DNA of 64,000 nucleotides from JADHLJ01 sp038146985 (lineage in GTDB: Bacteria > Pseudomonadota > Alphaproteobacteria > Thalassobaculales > Thalassobaculaceae), in the NCBI GenBank assembly GCA_038146985.1, contig JAYQSQ010000009.1, forward strand, positions 558,001-622,000, given 5' to 3'. The position numbers and the translations under genes are program-made. Shown here one piece after another: positions 1 through 7,693 of this stretch. The notes under the pieces are model-generated. The model saw nothing but the letters and a program-made list of their open reading frames with translations, made no database searches and was not told the origin of the DNA. Each line of letters starts with the position of its first letter. Within the stretch, counting starts at the first letter, position 1.

Positions 1-428
1 CCGGGATCATCGGCCTGACACGGTCGATAGCCCGGGAATGTGGGCGCTACGGCATTACCGCCAATGCCATCTGTCCGATGGCCGCGACCCGCATGACGGT
101 CAACGACGCGGTCATCGCGAACTGGAAGCGGCGGCTGGAAAGCGGGCTGCTGACGCAGGCGGAATACGAGGCCCGCATGGCAATGCCGGGGCCGGAATAC
201 GTGCCGCCCATCGTCGCCTATCTCTGCACTGACCAGGCCCGCGATGTGAACGGCCAGCTTTTCCACGCCGAGCGTTCGCTGATCCATACCTACCAGTATG
301 GCGAGGTCGCCAAGGCGATCTACAAGTATGACGATGACGGTCTGTTCACGGTGGATGAGCTGATCGAGACCGTTCCGGCCTCGCTGATGGCCGGGATCAA
401 GAACATCGCCCCGGCGGAAGAGGCCTGA
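1..428 (+). CDS. SDR-family oxidoreductase, C-terminal part (5' end outside window)
   Basis: The frame is open from base 3 and ends at a TGA at 426-428. The first visible residues, GIIGLTRSIARECGRYGI followed by TANAICP, match the helix and strand after the active site of short-chain dehydrogenases, where the conserved N-A-(I/V)-x-P stretch follows the Tyr-x3-Lys region. The Rossmann fold and catalytic Tyr/Lys lie upstream of the window. The remaining residues read as the variable substrate loop and a C-terminal tail longer than in minimal SDRs. Substrate cannot be judged. The family call is firm; the specific activity is unknown. Confidence 0.8.
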   Translation, partial: GIIGLTRSIARECGRYGITANAICPMAATRMTVNDAVIANWKRRLESGLLTQAEYEARMAMPGPEYVPPIVAYLCTDQARDVNGQLFHAERSLIHTYQYGEVAKAIYKYDDDGLFTVDELIETVPASLMAGIKNIAPAEEA

Positions 429-554
429 GCGGATCACGGGATCGGGAGTTTACCTTGCTTAGGGAACTCTCGACCCCAATTGATGCATTGGCTAATTTGG
501 AAGCCAATAGCCGGTCCGGATAGGGGCCGGGAAACATTCACAGGGAGAACTCAG

Positions 555-1070
555 ATGACTGATGCGACCGAGCGCGCGGTTTTGGCGGGCGGGTGTTTCT
601 GGGGCATGCAGGATCTGATCCGCAAACTGCCGGGCGTGATCTCGACCCGGGTCGGCTATACCGGCGGTGACGTTCCCAACGCCACCTACCGCAACCACGG
701 CACCCATGCCGAGGGAATCGAGATCATTTTCGATCCTAGCCGGATCAGCTATCGGGACCTGTTGGAGTTCTTTTTTCAGATCCATGATCCCTCGACCCTC
801 AACCGTCAGGGCAACGACATGGGCATGTCCTACCGGTCCGGGATCTATTACGCCGATGCGGCGCAGAAGGTCGAGGCGGAGCGGACCATCGCCGATGTCG
901 ACGCCAGCGGCCTCTGGCCGGGCAAGGTGGTGACCGAGGTCAAGGCGGTGGGTGACTTCTGGGAGGCGGAGCCCGAACATCAGGATTATCTTGAGCGGAT
1001 TCCGCACGGCTATACCTGCCATTTCATCCGGCCGAACTGGAAGCTCCCCCGGCGCGAGGACGCGGCGTAA
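555..1070 (+). CDS. msrA: Peptide-methionine (S)-S-oxide reductase MsrA
   Basis: Reduces the S-epimer of methionine sulfoxide in proteins, a cytosolic oxidative repair function. The N-terminal GGCFWG motif places the catalytic cysteine at about residue 14. Family stretches follow: RVGYTGG, the NHGTHAEGIEI segment and the later HQDYLERIPHGY block. At 171 residues the length is normal for a single-domain MsrA. I chose the ATG at 555 because AGGGAG lies 8 bases upstream and the family starts just before GGCFWG; an in-frame ATG at 480 would add an unlikely 25-residue leader. No MsrB domain is fused. Confidence 0.93.
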   Translation: MTDATERAVLAGGCFWGMQDLIRKLPGVISTRVGYTGGDVPNATYRNHGTHAEGIEIIFDPSRISYRDLLEFFFQIHDPSTLNRQGNDMGMSYRSGIYYADAAQKVEAERTIADVDASGLWPGKVVTEVKAVGDFWEAEPEHQDYLERIPHGYTCHFIRPNWKLPRREDAA

Positions 1071-1173
1071 GGTCACGCCGCGCCTCGCGCCTGCCAATGT
1101 TGCGTTGGATGTATTTGTGGTGCAGATAGTGCCCCGCATTCAGCGACCTTGACCCAAACATCCGGGAGACCGA

Positions 1174-3045
1174 GTGGTGCGCAACTCAAGAACCGTTCTT
1201 TTCGACAACAACCCCGGCCGCAACGCCCAGACCGTCGGCATTGCCCGGGAGCTTGGAACGGATATCGACTTGATTCACGAGCCCTCGGTCGGGGTGGTCG
1301 GAAACAAGGGTGACTCCCAGTGCTATCTCGGTGTCCAGCGCAAGGTCGAGGTGATCCACGAAACCCTGCGCAAGCGGATCGGCCGCGAGAAAGGCCAGAT
1401 GGCGATGCGGCTGGTGCAGCCGGAATACACGATCGCCACGTCCGACGGCATGCGCAACGGCACCAAGGAGATGCGCTATTCGCTGATCGGGCGCGAGGTC
1501 ACCCATGACGCGATCTGCGAGCATCTGAGCGCCAGCGGTCTCGAAGGCACGATCGCGGTGGTGGCCTGCGACAAGCCGCCGGTGGGTACGCTGGCCGCGA
1601 TCCTGGAACACGACCGCCCGGCGATCATCATGTCGGACGGCCCGATCCGGCCCGGCACGGACTCGGTGACCAAGGAGCCGATCGATATCATTACCGGCTT
1701 CCAGGTCGCCGGCAGCGACGACGAGGAACTAAAGAAGCGCATCGCCTGCGAGGCCTGCCCCGCTTATGGAAGCTGCGGCGGCATGTTCACCTACAACACC
1801 ATGCAGACCTTCATCGCGGTGGTCGGCCTCGAGCCTCTGCACATGGTCTCGCCACCATCGGACGATCCGCGCCGGACCGAACAGTTCCCGGACGAGCTGG
1901 TCGGACACCTGAACGCGATGATCGCGGCCGACATCACCCCGCGTAAGATCGTCAACCGGGACTCGATCCGCAACGCAATGATCGTCGCCATGGCGGTCGG
2001 AGGATCGACCAACGTCATGCTGCACGGCCCCGAGATCGCCCGCGCCGCCGGCTTCGGCGATTTCGCCAAGGACATTATGTCGCCGGAGGAGTTCAACCAT
2101 CTCTCCCAGCATGTGGTACCGGTTCTGGTCGATGCCCGGCCCTTCGGCGCCTACTCGATGGTCGATATCGACGAGAAGGGAGGCATGCAGGTGATCGTCA
2201 AGGAACTACTGGATGCCGGCCTGCTGAACGGCGATACCTTGACATGTACCGGCGAGACGCTTGCCGAACAGGTGGCGCGGCTCAACCCGCCGGCGCCTGA
2301 CGGGACGGTGATCTACAGCGTCGAGAAACCCTACAAGCCCACAGGCGGTTTGCGGGTGCTGGGCGGCAACCTCTCGCCCGAATTCAGTGCCGTCCTCAAG
2401 CTGGCCGGCGTCGAGGGCGGGCTTGAGAACAACGTCTTCATCGGCAAGGCCCGCGTCTTCGACAGTGAGGCGGATCTCCTGCACACGCTGGCGCATGAGC
2501 CGGGCGTGTTCGAAAATCACGACATGATCATCGTCCGCTATGAGGGGCCGAGCGGGGCTCCCGGCATGCCGGAGATGCTCGACTCGACCTCTAGGATCAC
2601 CACGCTCTGCCGCGAAAAGGCTATCATCGTCGGCCTGATGACCGACGCCCGGTTCTCCGGTGGCTCTGTCGGTTTGGTGATCGGCCATGTCGGGCCCGAA
2701 GCGGCACTGGGCGGGCCGATCGCCTTCATCGAGAACGGCGACGAGATTGTCGCCGACCTGAACGTCAACGAGCTGAACTGCACGGCGCTCTCCGATCCGG
2801 CGACCCTGGCGGCCCGCAAGGCGGCCTGGGAAAAGGTCGTCGCCAACAACGGCGGCGCGCATCCGGCGATCGGTATCGCGGATACCCGTCTGCTCAACCG
2901 GATGCGGCGTTCGGCGGTGTCGGCGAATTACGGTGCCGGCATGCATCCGGACCGCGTGCTCTGGGTCAACGAGCCGCGGGAGCCGGTGCGGACCGGCTTC
3001 GTGCCATCGAACAAGTTCCGGCCGGGAACCGCAAAGGCGTTCTGA
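1174..3045 (+). CDS. IlvD/Edd-family dehydratase (dihydroxy-acid or sugar-acid dehydratase)
   Basis: A 623-residue enzyme of the Fe-S dehydratase family that includes IlvD, Edd and sugar-acid dehydratases. The three expected cluster cysteines are visible: C50 in GDSQCYLG, C132 in VACDKP with the neighbouring Lys134, and C201 in GSCGGMF. Bulk sequence is clearly homologous (GGSTNVMLH, DARFSGGSVG, ending at the FRPGTAKAF tail), but several normally invariant IlvD stretches differ; for example CDK is followed by PPVG rather than the usual NMPG. It is therefore a divergent paralogue, and valine/isoleucine synthesis should not be assumed. The GTG at 1174 follows GGGAGA. It stands alone between msrA and a cupin gene. 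Confidence 0.82.
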   Translation: MVRNSRTVLFDNNPGRNAQTVGIARELGTDIDLIHEPSVGVVGNKGDSQCYLGVQRKVEVIHETLRKRIGREKGQMAMRLVQPEYTIATSDGMRNGTKEMRYSLIGREVTHDAICEHLSASGLEGTIAVVACDKPPVGTLAAILEHDRPAIIMSDGPIRPGTDSVTKEPIDIITGFQVAGSDDEELKKRIACEACPAYGSCGGMFTYNTMQTFIAVVGLEPLHMVSPPSDDPRRTEQFPDELVGHLNAMIAADITPRKIVNRDSIRNAMIVAMAVGGSTNVMLHGPEIARAAGFGDFAKDIMSPEEFNHLSQHVVPVLVDARPFGAYSMVDIDEKGGMQVIVKELLDAGLLNGDTLTCTGETLAEQVARLNPPAPDGTVIYSVEKPYKPTGGLRVLGGNLSPEFSAVLKLAGVEGGLENNVFIGKARVFDSEADLLHTLAHEPGVFENHDMIIVRYEGPSGAPGMPEMLDSTSRITTLCREKAIIVGLMTDARFSGGSVGLVIGHVGPEAALGGPIAFIENGDEIVADLNVNELNCTALSDPATLAARKAAWEKVVANNGGAHPAIGIADTRLLNRMRRSAVSANYGAGMHPDRVLWVNEPREPVRTGFVPSNKFRPGTAKAF

Positions 3046-3197
3046 TCCAGGGTCCCGAAGGGTCCAGTCGGCCTTGGTGTCTCCGCAAGGGAGCGGCCGT
3101 GAGGGATCGCTCGGAACGAACAGTTTGAGATCGCGCGGTGCCTGACGCATCATGGGCGGGCTCTGTCCCACCCAACCGTCAGGCCGGAGGTCCTCCG

Positions 3198-3500
3198 ATG
3201 CAGACCCTGCAAGCCGGATACTACGGGGCTCCCGTTGATCCCGCCGCCGTGACCGCCCATTGGCGCTCCGAAGGATATTCCTCTCACACCATGACCGACC
3301 GGGCCGGCCAGCAGTGGAACGATTTCGTTCATTCGACGAACGAGTTACTGACCGTGATCGAGGGACGGCTGCGCTTGGTCCTGGACGGCGAATCCGTTGA
3401 GGCCGGGCCGGGAGATCTGGTCTACATTCCCAAACGGGTGCCGCACTCGGTTCACAACATCGCCGGTACCGACACCACATGGATGTTCGGCTATGACTGA
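3198..3500 (+). CDS. Small cupin-domain protein
   Basis: A 100-residue single cupin barrel. Visible features are the sequence around HSTNELLTVIEGRLRLVLDG, then the GDLVYIPKRVPHSV second cupin motif with its histidine. The first motif lacks the usual paired HxH, so metal binding is uncertain. The ATG at 3198 is preceded by GGAGG about 8 bases upstream, which decides it over an in-frame ATG at 3138. The stop overlaps the start of the next gene by 8 bases, so the two are probably co-translated. The ligand is unknown. Confidence 0.75.
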   Translation: MQTLQAGYYGAPVDPAAVTAHWRSEGYSSHTMTDRAGQQWNDFVHSTNELLTVIEGRLRLVLDGESVEAGPGDLVYIPKRVPHSVHNIAGTDTTWMFGYD

Positions 3501-3840
3501 TGCGCGACGATTGAGTCGAACCGCGGTGGCTTTCACGGTTCTGGCCATTTTCCTGCTTGCCATTCCCTTCCGCGCCGACGCCGCGGGCAAGGATGACGCA
3601 CCGGGCCGCGCCGCCAGCGAATGCGCCAAGATCTCCGATCCGACGAAAAAGGACGACTGCGTGCGCGCCGCGCGGGAGTCGGCCAAGAGCGAAAAAGGCA
3701 AAAAGGACAAGGACGAGAAGAGATCCGGCAAGGATCGTGACAAGCCCGAGAAAGCCCGGAAGGATAAGGGCGATAAGAAAGAAAAGGGCGAGAAGAAGGA
3801 AAAGAAAGACAAGCAGGAAAAGCAGAAGGGAAAGAGCTGA
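3493..3840 (+). CDS. Exported lysine-rich low-complexity protein
   Basis: A 115-residue protein with a clear N-terminal signal: a basic start, then a hydrophobic run AFTVLAIFLLAIPF and an ADA-like cleavage site near residue 28. The mature part has two cysteines (SECAKI and KDDCVRA) about a dozen residues apart. From about residue 62 to the end it is almost only Lys, Asp, Glu, Gly, Arg and Ser, with many repeats of KK-(D/E)-K type, and should be disordered. It overlaps the upstream cupin gene by 8 bases. I do not recognise a family. A function in the periplasm is inferred only from the signal sequence. Confidence 0.65.
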   Translation: MTDARRLSRTAVAFTVLAIFLLAIPFRADAAGKDDAPGRAASECAKISDPTKKDDCVRAARESAKSEKGKKDKDEKRSGKDRDKPEKARKDKGDKKEKGEKKEKKDKQEKQKGKS

Positions 3841-3843
3841 GCC

Positions 3844-4965
3844 CTGATTCGGTTCCTTCACACCTCGGATCTGCATCTCGGCAAACGCTTCGGGCAAATG
3901 CCGGAGGAATTGCGTGGCCGGCTGACCGAGGCGCGGCATGGCGTGATCGGCCGGTTGCGTTCGACCGCGCGAGAGGCGGGAGTGTCGGCGGTGCTGGTTG
4001 CCGGCGACATCTTCGATACCGAGACCCCGTCACGCGCGACGGTCCGTCAGGCCTTGCAAGCCATGGCGGAAGACCCGGCGATCCGTTGGTACCTGATCCC
4101 CGGTAATCACGACTCGCTGCAGGCGGAGGAGCTTTGGCGCCAGATCTCTGGTGAGAGCCCGGGCAACGTGACCCCGCTGCAAGTGGCGGCGCCGGTCGCT
4201 CTCGACCCGCAAGCGATGCTGCTGCCCGCGCCCTGCCCGGTGCGCCGCCCGGGACGTGATCTCACGGAATGGATGTCCGATGCCGCAAGCCCAGACGGTG
4301 CCGTCAGGATCGGCCTCGCCCACGGCGCGGTTCGTGATTTTGGCGAGGACGGCGCCCGAGTTACCATCGCGCCGGACCGGGCGATGCTGTCCAATCTGGA
4401 CTATCTCGCGCTCGGGGACTGGCACGGCCAGCTTCGGGTGAACGAGCGGACCTGGTATTCCGGGACGCCGGAGCCGGACCGCTTCAAGCATGACATGCCC
4501 GGCCAGGCGCTGGTGGTCGAGATCGAGGCGCCTGGCGCGGCGCCCAAGGTCACGCCGGTCCGTACCGGCCAATTCCTTTGGCAAAGCCTGACTTTGGATG
4601 TGCTGGCCGATGAGGATCCGGCGGAAAGACTGAAGCAGTCGCTCGACGGACTGGACGACCGGCGCAATCTTCTCGTCCGGTTCGCGGCGATCGGCCGGGC
4701 CGGGCTCGAGAGCAGGGCGGCGCTCGCCGAGGCCGCCGAGGACATCCGTCCGGATTTCGCGCTGATGACCTATGACGATGGTGGTCTCGCTATCGATCAC
4801 AATCCGGGCGATCTGGACGCCATCGCCCAGACCGGTGCCTTGCGCCAGGCGGCCGACGCTCTGTTGTATGAAGCCCAAAGCGCGGAGACTTCCGGCGAGG
4901 ATGCACGCATCGCCGAAAAGGCGCTCGCCAGGCTTTACAGTCTCAGCCTGGACTATCCGGGATGA
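3844..4965 (+). CDS. SbcD/Mre11-like DNA repair metallophosphoesterase (YhaO-like), probable CTG start
   Basis: Calcineurin-like phosphoesterase expected to act as a nuclease with the ATPase encoded next. Motifs run in order: HTSDLHLGK (D-x-H), VAGDIFD (GD), GNHDS, GLAHGAV and LALGDWHG. The first motif lies upstream of the first in-frame ATG (3898), so the true start must be between the in-frame TGA at 3838-3840 and 3898. No ATG, GTG or TTG occurs there; a CTG at 3844, giving M-IRFLHTSD, fits the family N-terminus exactly, with AAGGG at 3826-3830 and AGAG at 3833-3836 upstream. It overlaps the next gene as ATGA. SbcCD and YhaO/YhaN are the closest known pairs. Confidence 0.85.
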   Translation: MIRFLHTSDLHLGKRFGQMPEELRGRLTEARHGVIGRLRSTAREAGVSAVLVAGDIFDTETPSRATVRQALQAMAEDPAIRWYLIPGNHDSLQAEELWRQISGESPGNVTPLQVAAPVALDPQAMLLPAPCPVRRPGRDLTEWMSDAASPDGAVRIGLAHGAVRDFGEDGARVTIAPDRAMLSNLDYLALGDWHGQLRVNERTWYSGTPEPDRFKHDMPGQALVVEIEAPGAAPKVTPVRTGQFLWQSLTLDVLADEDPAERLKQSLDGLDDRRNLLVRFAAIGRAGLESRAALAEAAEDIRPDFALMTYDDGGLAIDHNPGDLDAIAQTGALRQAADALLYEAQSAETSGEDARIAEKALARLYSLSLDYPG

Positions 4966-7610
4966 AGATCCGCGCGATCAGGCTTTGGAATGTCCGCCGC
5001 TTCGCCAATCGTGGTGTCGCGATCGAGACCGTCGGCGACGGCGTGAATGTTCTGACCGCCGAGAATGAGCAGGGTAAATCCACCTTTTTCGATGCGCTGC
5101 ACGCGCTGCTGTTCCAGCCCCATACCGGCAGACCCAAAGCGGTCCAGATGCTGCGTCCCTATAGTGGCGGGAGCCCCCGGATCGAGGCGGATATCGAAAC
5201 CGAAGCCGGCACGTTCCGCGTCGCAAAGCAGTTTTTCGCGCGCAGCGAGGCGACAGTGACCGATCTCGCCACCAAGCGCCTGGTGGCGCAGGCCGACCAG
5301 GCCGAGACCTGGATTGAGGAACTGACTCGCGGCGGCGCGTCCGGCCCGACCGGTCTGCTTTGGGTGCGCCAAGGCATTACCGACTTCGAAAGTGGCGGCA
5401 AGGTTCAGCAGGATCAGGAATCCGAAGTCAGGCGGGATGCGCTTTCTTCGGTTGCCGGCGAGGAGATCGAAGCGCTGACCGGCGGGCGGCGCATGGCCTG
5501 GATCATCGGGAAATGCGACGATGCGCTGGAAGCCTTGGTCACCTCCACGGGTCAGGCCCGCAAAGGGGGGCCTTACGCCGAAGCGAAAGAAGAACTGCAG
5601 GCGCTTCGGGACCTCGAAGCCAACCAAATCGAACTCGTGGCCAGCCTGCGTGACGCCCTTGACCAACGACGGCAGAAGCGCGCCAAGCTGGACGAAATCA
5701 TGGACGCTGGCGCGATCGAGGAACGCCGGCGGGAGAAGCGCCGGACCGCCGAGGCTTTGGAGCAGGCGCGATCTCACGCCAGTCAGATCGCCGAGGCGGG
5801 ACGCCAGCGTGATTTTGAGGCCGAACGTCACGAACTGGCGCTGGGGAACCTCAATCGATACCAGGAAGCGCTCGGGACGGCCGAGACGGCGGCCCGCCGG
5901 CTAGCGGCGTCCGAGGAAGCGCAAGGCAAATCCGCTGCCGCTCTCGCTTTCGCTCAGCAAGCCGAGGAGGATGCGGTTCGGGCGCTGGATCGCGCGGAAG
6001 CCGCGCATACCAAGGCACGAGATCGGCACCGCCGGGCCGAGGCGGCCGGATTTGCCGCCGAAGCGCGCAAACAGGTGGATGCGATCCGGGGCCGGCTGTC
6101 CAAGGCCGAACAATGTCAGGATTCGATCGAGATTTTGACCGCGCAAGGCCAAGCGCTGGAAGTTCCGGAACGGGCGCTCGCGGACGCGGAAACCTTGGCC
6201 GGCGATGTTTCGGGACTTCGCACCAAGCTCGACGCGGCCGCCGCGTCGGTCACGGTGACCTATGTCGAAAATGCGTCGGGCGCCGTTCTGACCGAGGGCG
6301 GACGAGCAGAGGACGGCGAAAGCTTCCCGGTCGCCAGCATCCGACGATTTGAGGTCCCCGGTATCGCGTCGCTCACGGTCCGGGCCGGGGCAGGCGATCA
6401 TGCGGCGGTCGCCGAATCACTTCGCGCCAAACAGAAGGCGCTCGCCGAGCATCTCGCGGCATTCGCGGTCGATGACTTGGCCGCGCTGCGGGATCGGTTC
6501 CGGCGGTTCCGGGAGCTGTGCGACTCTCTCAAACTCGCTCGGGCCGAACTGGCGACCGTCGCACCCGACGGTGTCGAAGCCTTGCGGATCGAAGCGAACA
6601 GAATTGCCGGCTTGATCGAGGGGCAGGCCCTGGAGACGCTGGATATCGATCAAGCCGCGCGGGATCTGGCGCAGGCCGTCGAGCACCTCTCGGAGGCCCG
6701 GGGCATCGCGGAGGCCGCCAGGTTGCATTTGGCGGACAAACGTGAATCCGCCGCGCTGGACCGGCAAGCCGTTACCCACCAGCGCGAAAACCTGGCCGCG
6801 GTGGAACACCGGCTCGGTCCGCGGGAGCAACGGGATGCGGTGGTAAGCCGGCTCGTCACCGCCGAAGCCGAGGCGAAAACCGCATTGGCGCATGCCGAGG
6901 AGAGACTGGCTGCGTTGAAGGCTGAGGCGCCGAACCTCGAGAACGCGGAAGCCGCCGCCAGGCTTGCGGCCTCGGTTCTTGAAAACAGCGAAGCCATGGC
7001 CAGGGATCTGAACCTTGAGATCAACACTCTGACCGGCCTCATCCAGGCGCGTTCGGATGATGCCGTCGAGGAAAAGCTCGCCGAAACCCAGGACAGGCGT
7101 GTGGCCGCCGAAGCGCGGGTTGCCGCTTTGGAGACCGAGATCGCGGTGCTCAAGCGATTGAAGCTGGCGCTTAACGAGGCTCGCGCCTCGGCCCGGGAGC
7201 AATATCTGGGCCCGGTAATGGAGGAACTGCGGCCGCTGGTCTCGCTGGTGGTGGATGATGCGACCATTACGTTTGACGAGAACACATTGGTGCCACGGTC
7301 ACTTGAACGCGGCGGTCAGGACGAGGATGTGTCGGTGCTGAGCGGCGGCATGCGCGAGCAGCTGACCGTGCTCACCCGCCTTGCCTTCGCCCGGCTGCTC
7401 GCGCGTGTCGGCAGGCCGGTGCCGGTGATATTGGACGACGCGCTGGTCTACAGCGATGACGACCGGATCGAGAAGATGTTCCTCGCCCTTCATCGCCAGG
7501 CGCGCGACCTGCAGATCATTGTTTTCTCCTGCCGTCAGCGCGCCTTCCAACGGCTAGGGGGCCAGAGTTTGCGCATGGTCGAGTGGACGCCGGATCGGGC
7601 CGATCCCTGA
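4962..7610 (+). CDS. SbcC/Rad50-like ATPase with long coiled coil (YhaN-like)
   Basis: An 882-residue SMC-type ATPase, partner of the phosphoesterase upstream (ATGA overlap). The N-terminus has the Walker A form ENEQGKST, preceded by the usual LWNVRRFAN start. A very long Ala/Glu/Arg/Leu-rich middle, about residues 190-740, is predicted coiled coil, interrupted near residues 415-500 by a small beta-rich insert in place of an obvious CxxC zinc hook. The C-terminus carries the ABC signature LSGGMREQ and Walker B VILDDALVYSD. The ENEQGKST and GGMREQ variants resemble YhaN-like proteins more than E. coli SbcC. Together the two genes probably form a DNA-end processing complex. Confidence 0.85.
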   Translation: MKIRAIRLWNVRRFANRGVAIETVGDGVNVLTAENEQGKSTFFDALHALLFQPHTGRPKAVQMLRPYSGGSPRIEADIETEAGTFRVAKQFFARSEATVTDLATKRLVAQADQAETWIEELTRGGASGPTGLLWVRQGITDFESGGKVQQDQESEVRRDALSSVAGEEIEALTGGRRMAWIIGKCDDALEALVTSTGQARKGGPYAEAKEELQALRDLEANQIELVASLRDALDQRRQKRAKLDEIMDAGAIEERRREKRRTAEALEQARSHASQIAEAGRQRDFEAERHELALGNLNRYQEALGTAETAARRLAASEEAQGKSAAALAFAQQAEEDAVRALDRAEAAHTKARDRHRRAEAAGFAAEARKQVDAIRGRLSKAEQCQDSIEILTAQGQALEVPERALADAETLAGDVSGLRTKLDAAAASVTVTYVENASGAVLTEGGRAEDGESFPVASIRRFEVPGIASLTVRAGAGDHAAVAESLRAKQKALAEHLAAFAVDDLAALRDRFRRFRELCDSLKLARAELATVAPDGVEALRIEANRIAGLIEGQALETLDIDQAARDLAQAVEHLSEARGIAEAARLHLADKRESAALDRQAVTHQRENLAAVEHRLGPREQRDAVVSRLVTAEAEAKTALAHAEERLAALKAEAPNLENAEAAARLAASVLENSEAMARDLNLEINTLTGLIQARSDDAVEEKLAETQDRRVAAEARVAALETEIAVLKRLKLALNEARASAREQYLGPVMEELRPLVSLVVDDATITFDENTLVPRSLERGGQDEDVSVLSGGMREQLTVLTRLAFARLLARVGRPVPVILDDALVYSDDDRIEKMFLALHRQARDLQIIVFSCRQRAFQRLGGQSLRMVEWTPDRADP

Positions 7611-7693
7611 TTCAGACCGGTAAACCGCTATCGTCGCCCGCGCTTGGCCTTCGATTGCCCGAGTCCGGGTCGCGGGTCTCATCTTCAAACCTT

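Noticed and set aside
3690..3840. Repeated AAG/GAC-rich DNA as a possible repeat array
   Set aside because: It is coding sequence for the low-complexity Lys/Asp/Glu tail of the exported protein, not a separate repeat element.
2206..3939. 577-residue minus-strand open frame
   Set aside because: Antisense to the IlvD/Edd gene and its neighbours; rich in Arg/Pro/Ala with no domain, a by-product of high GC.
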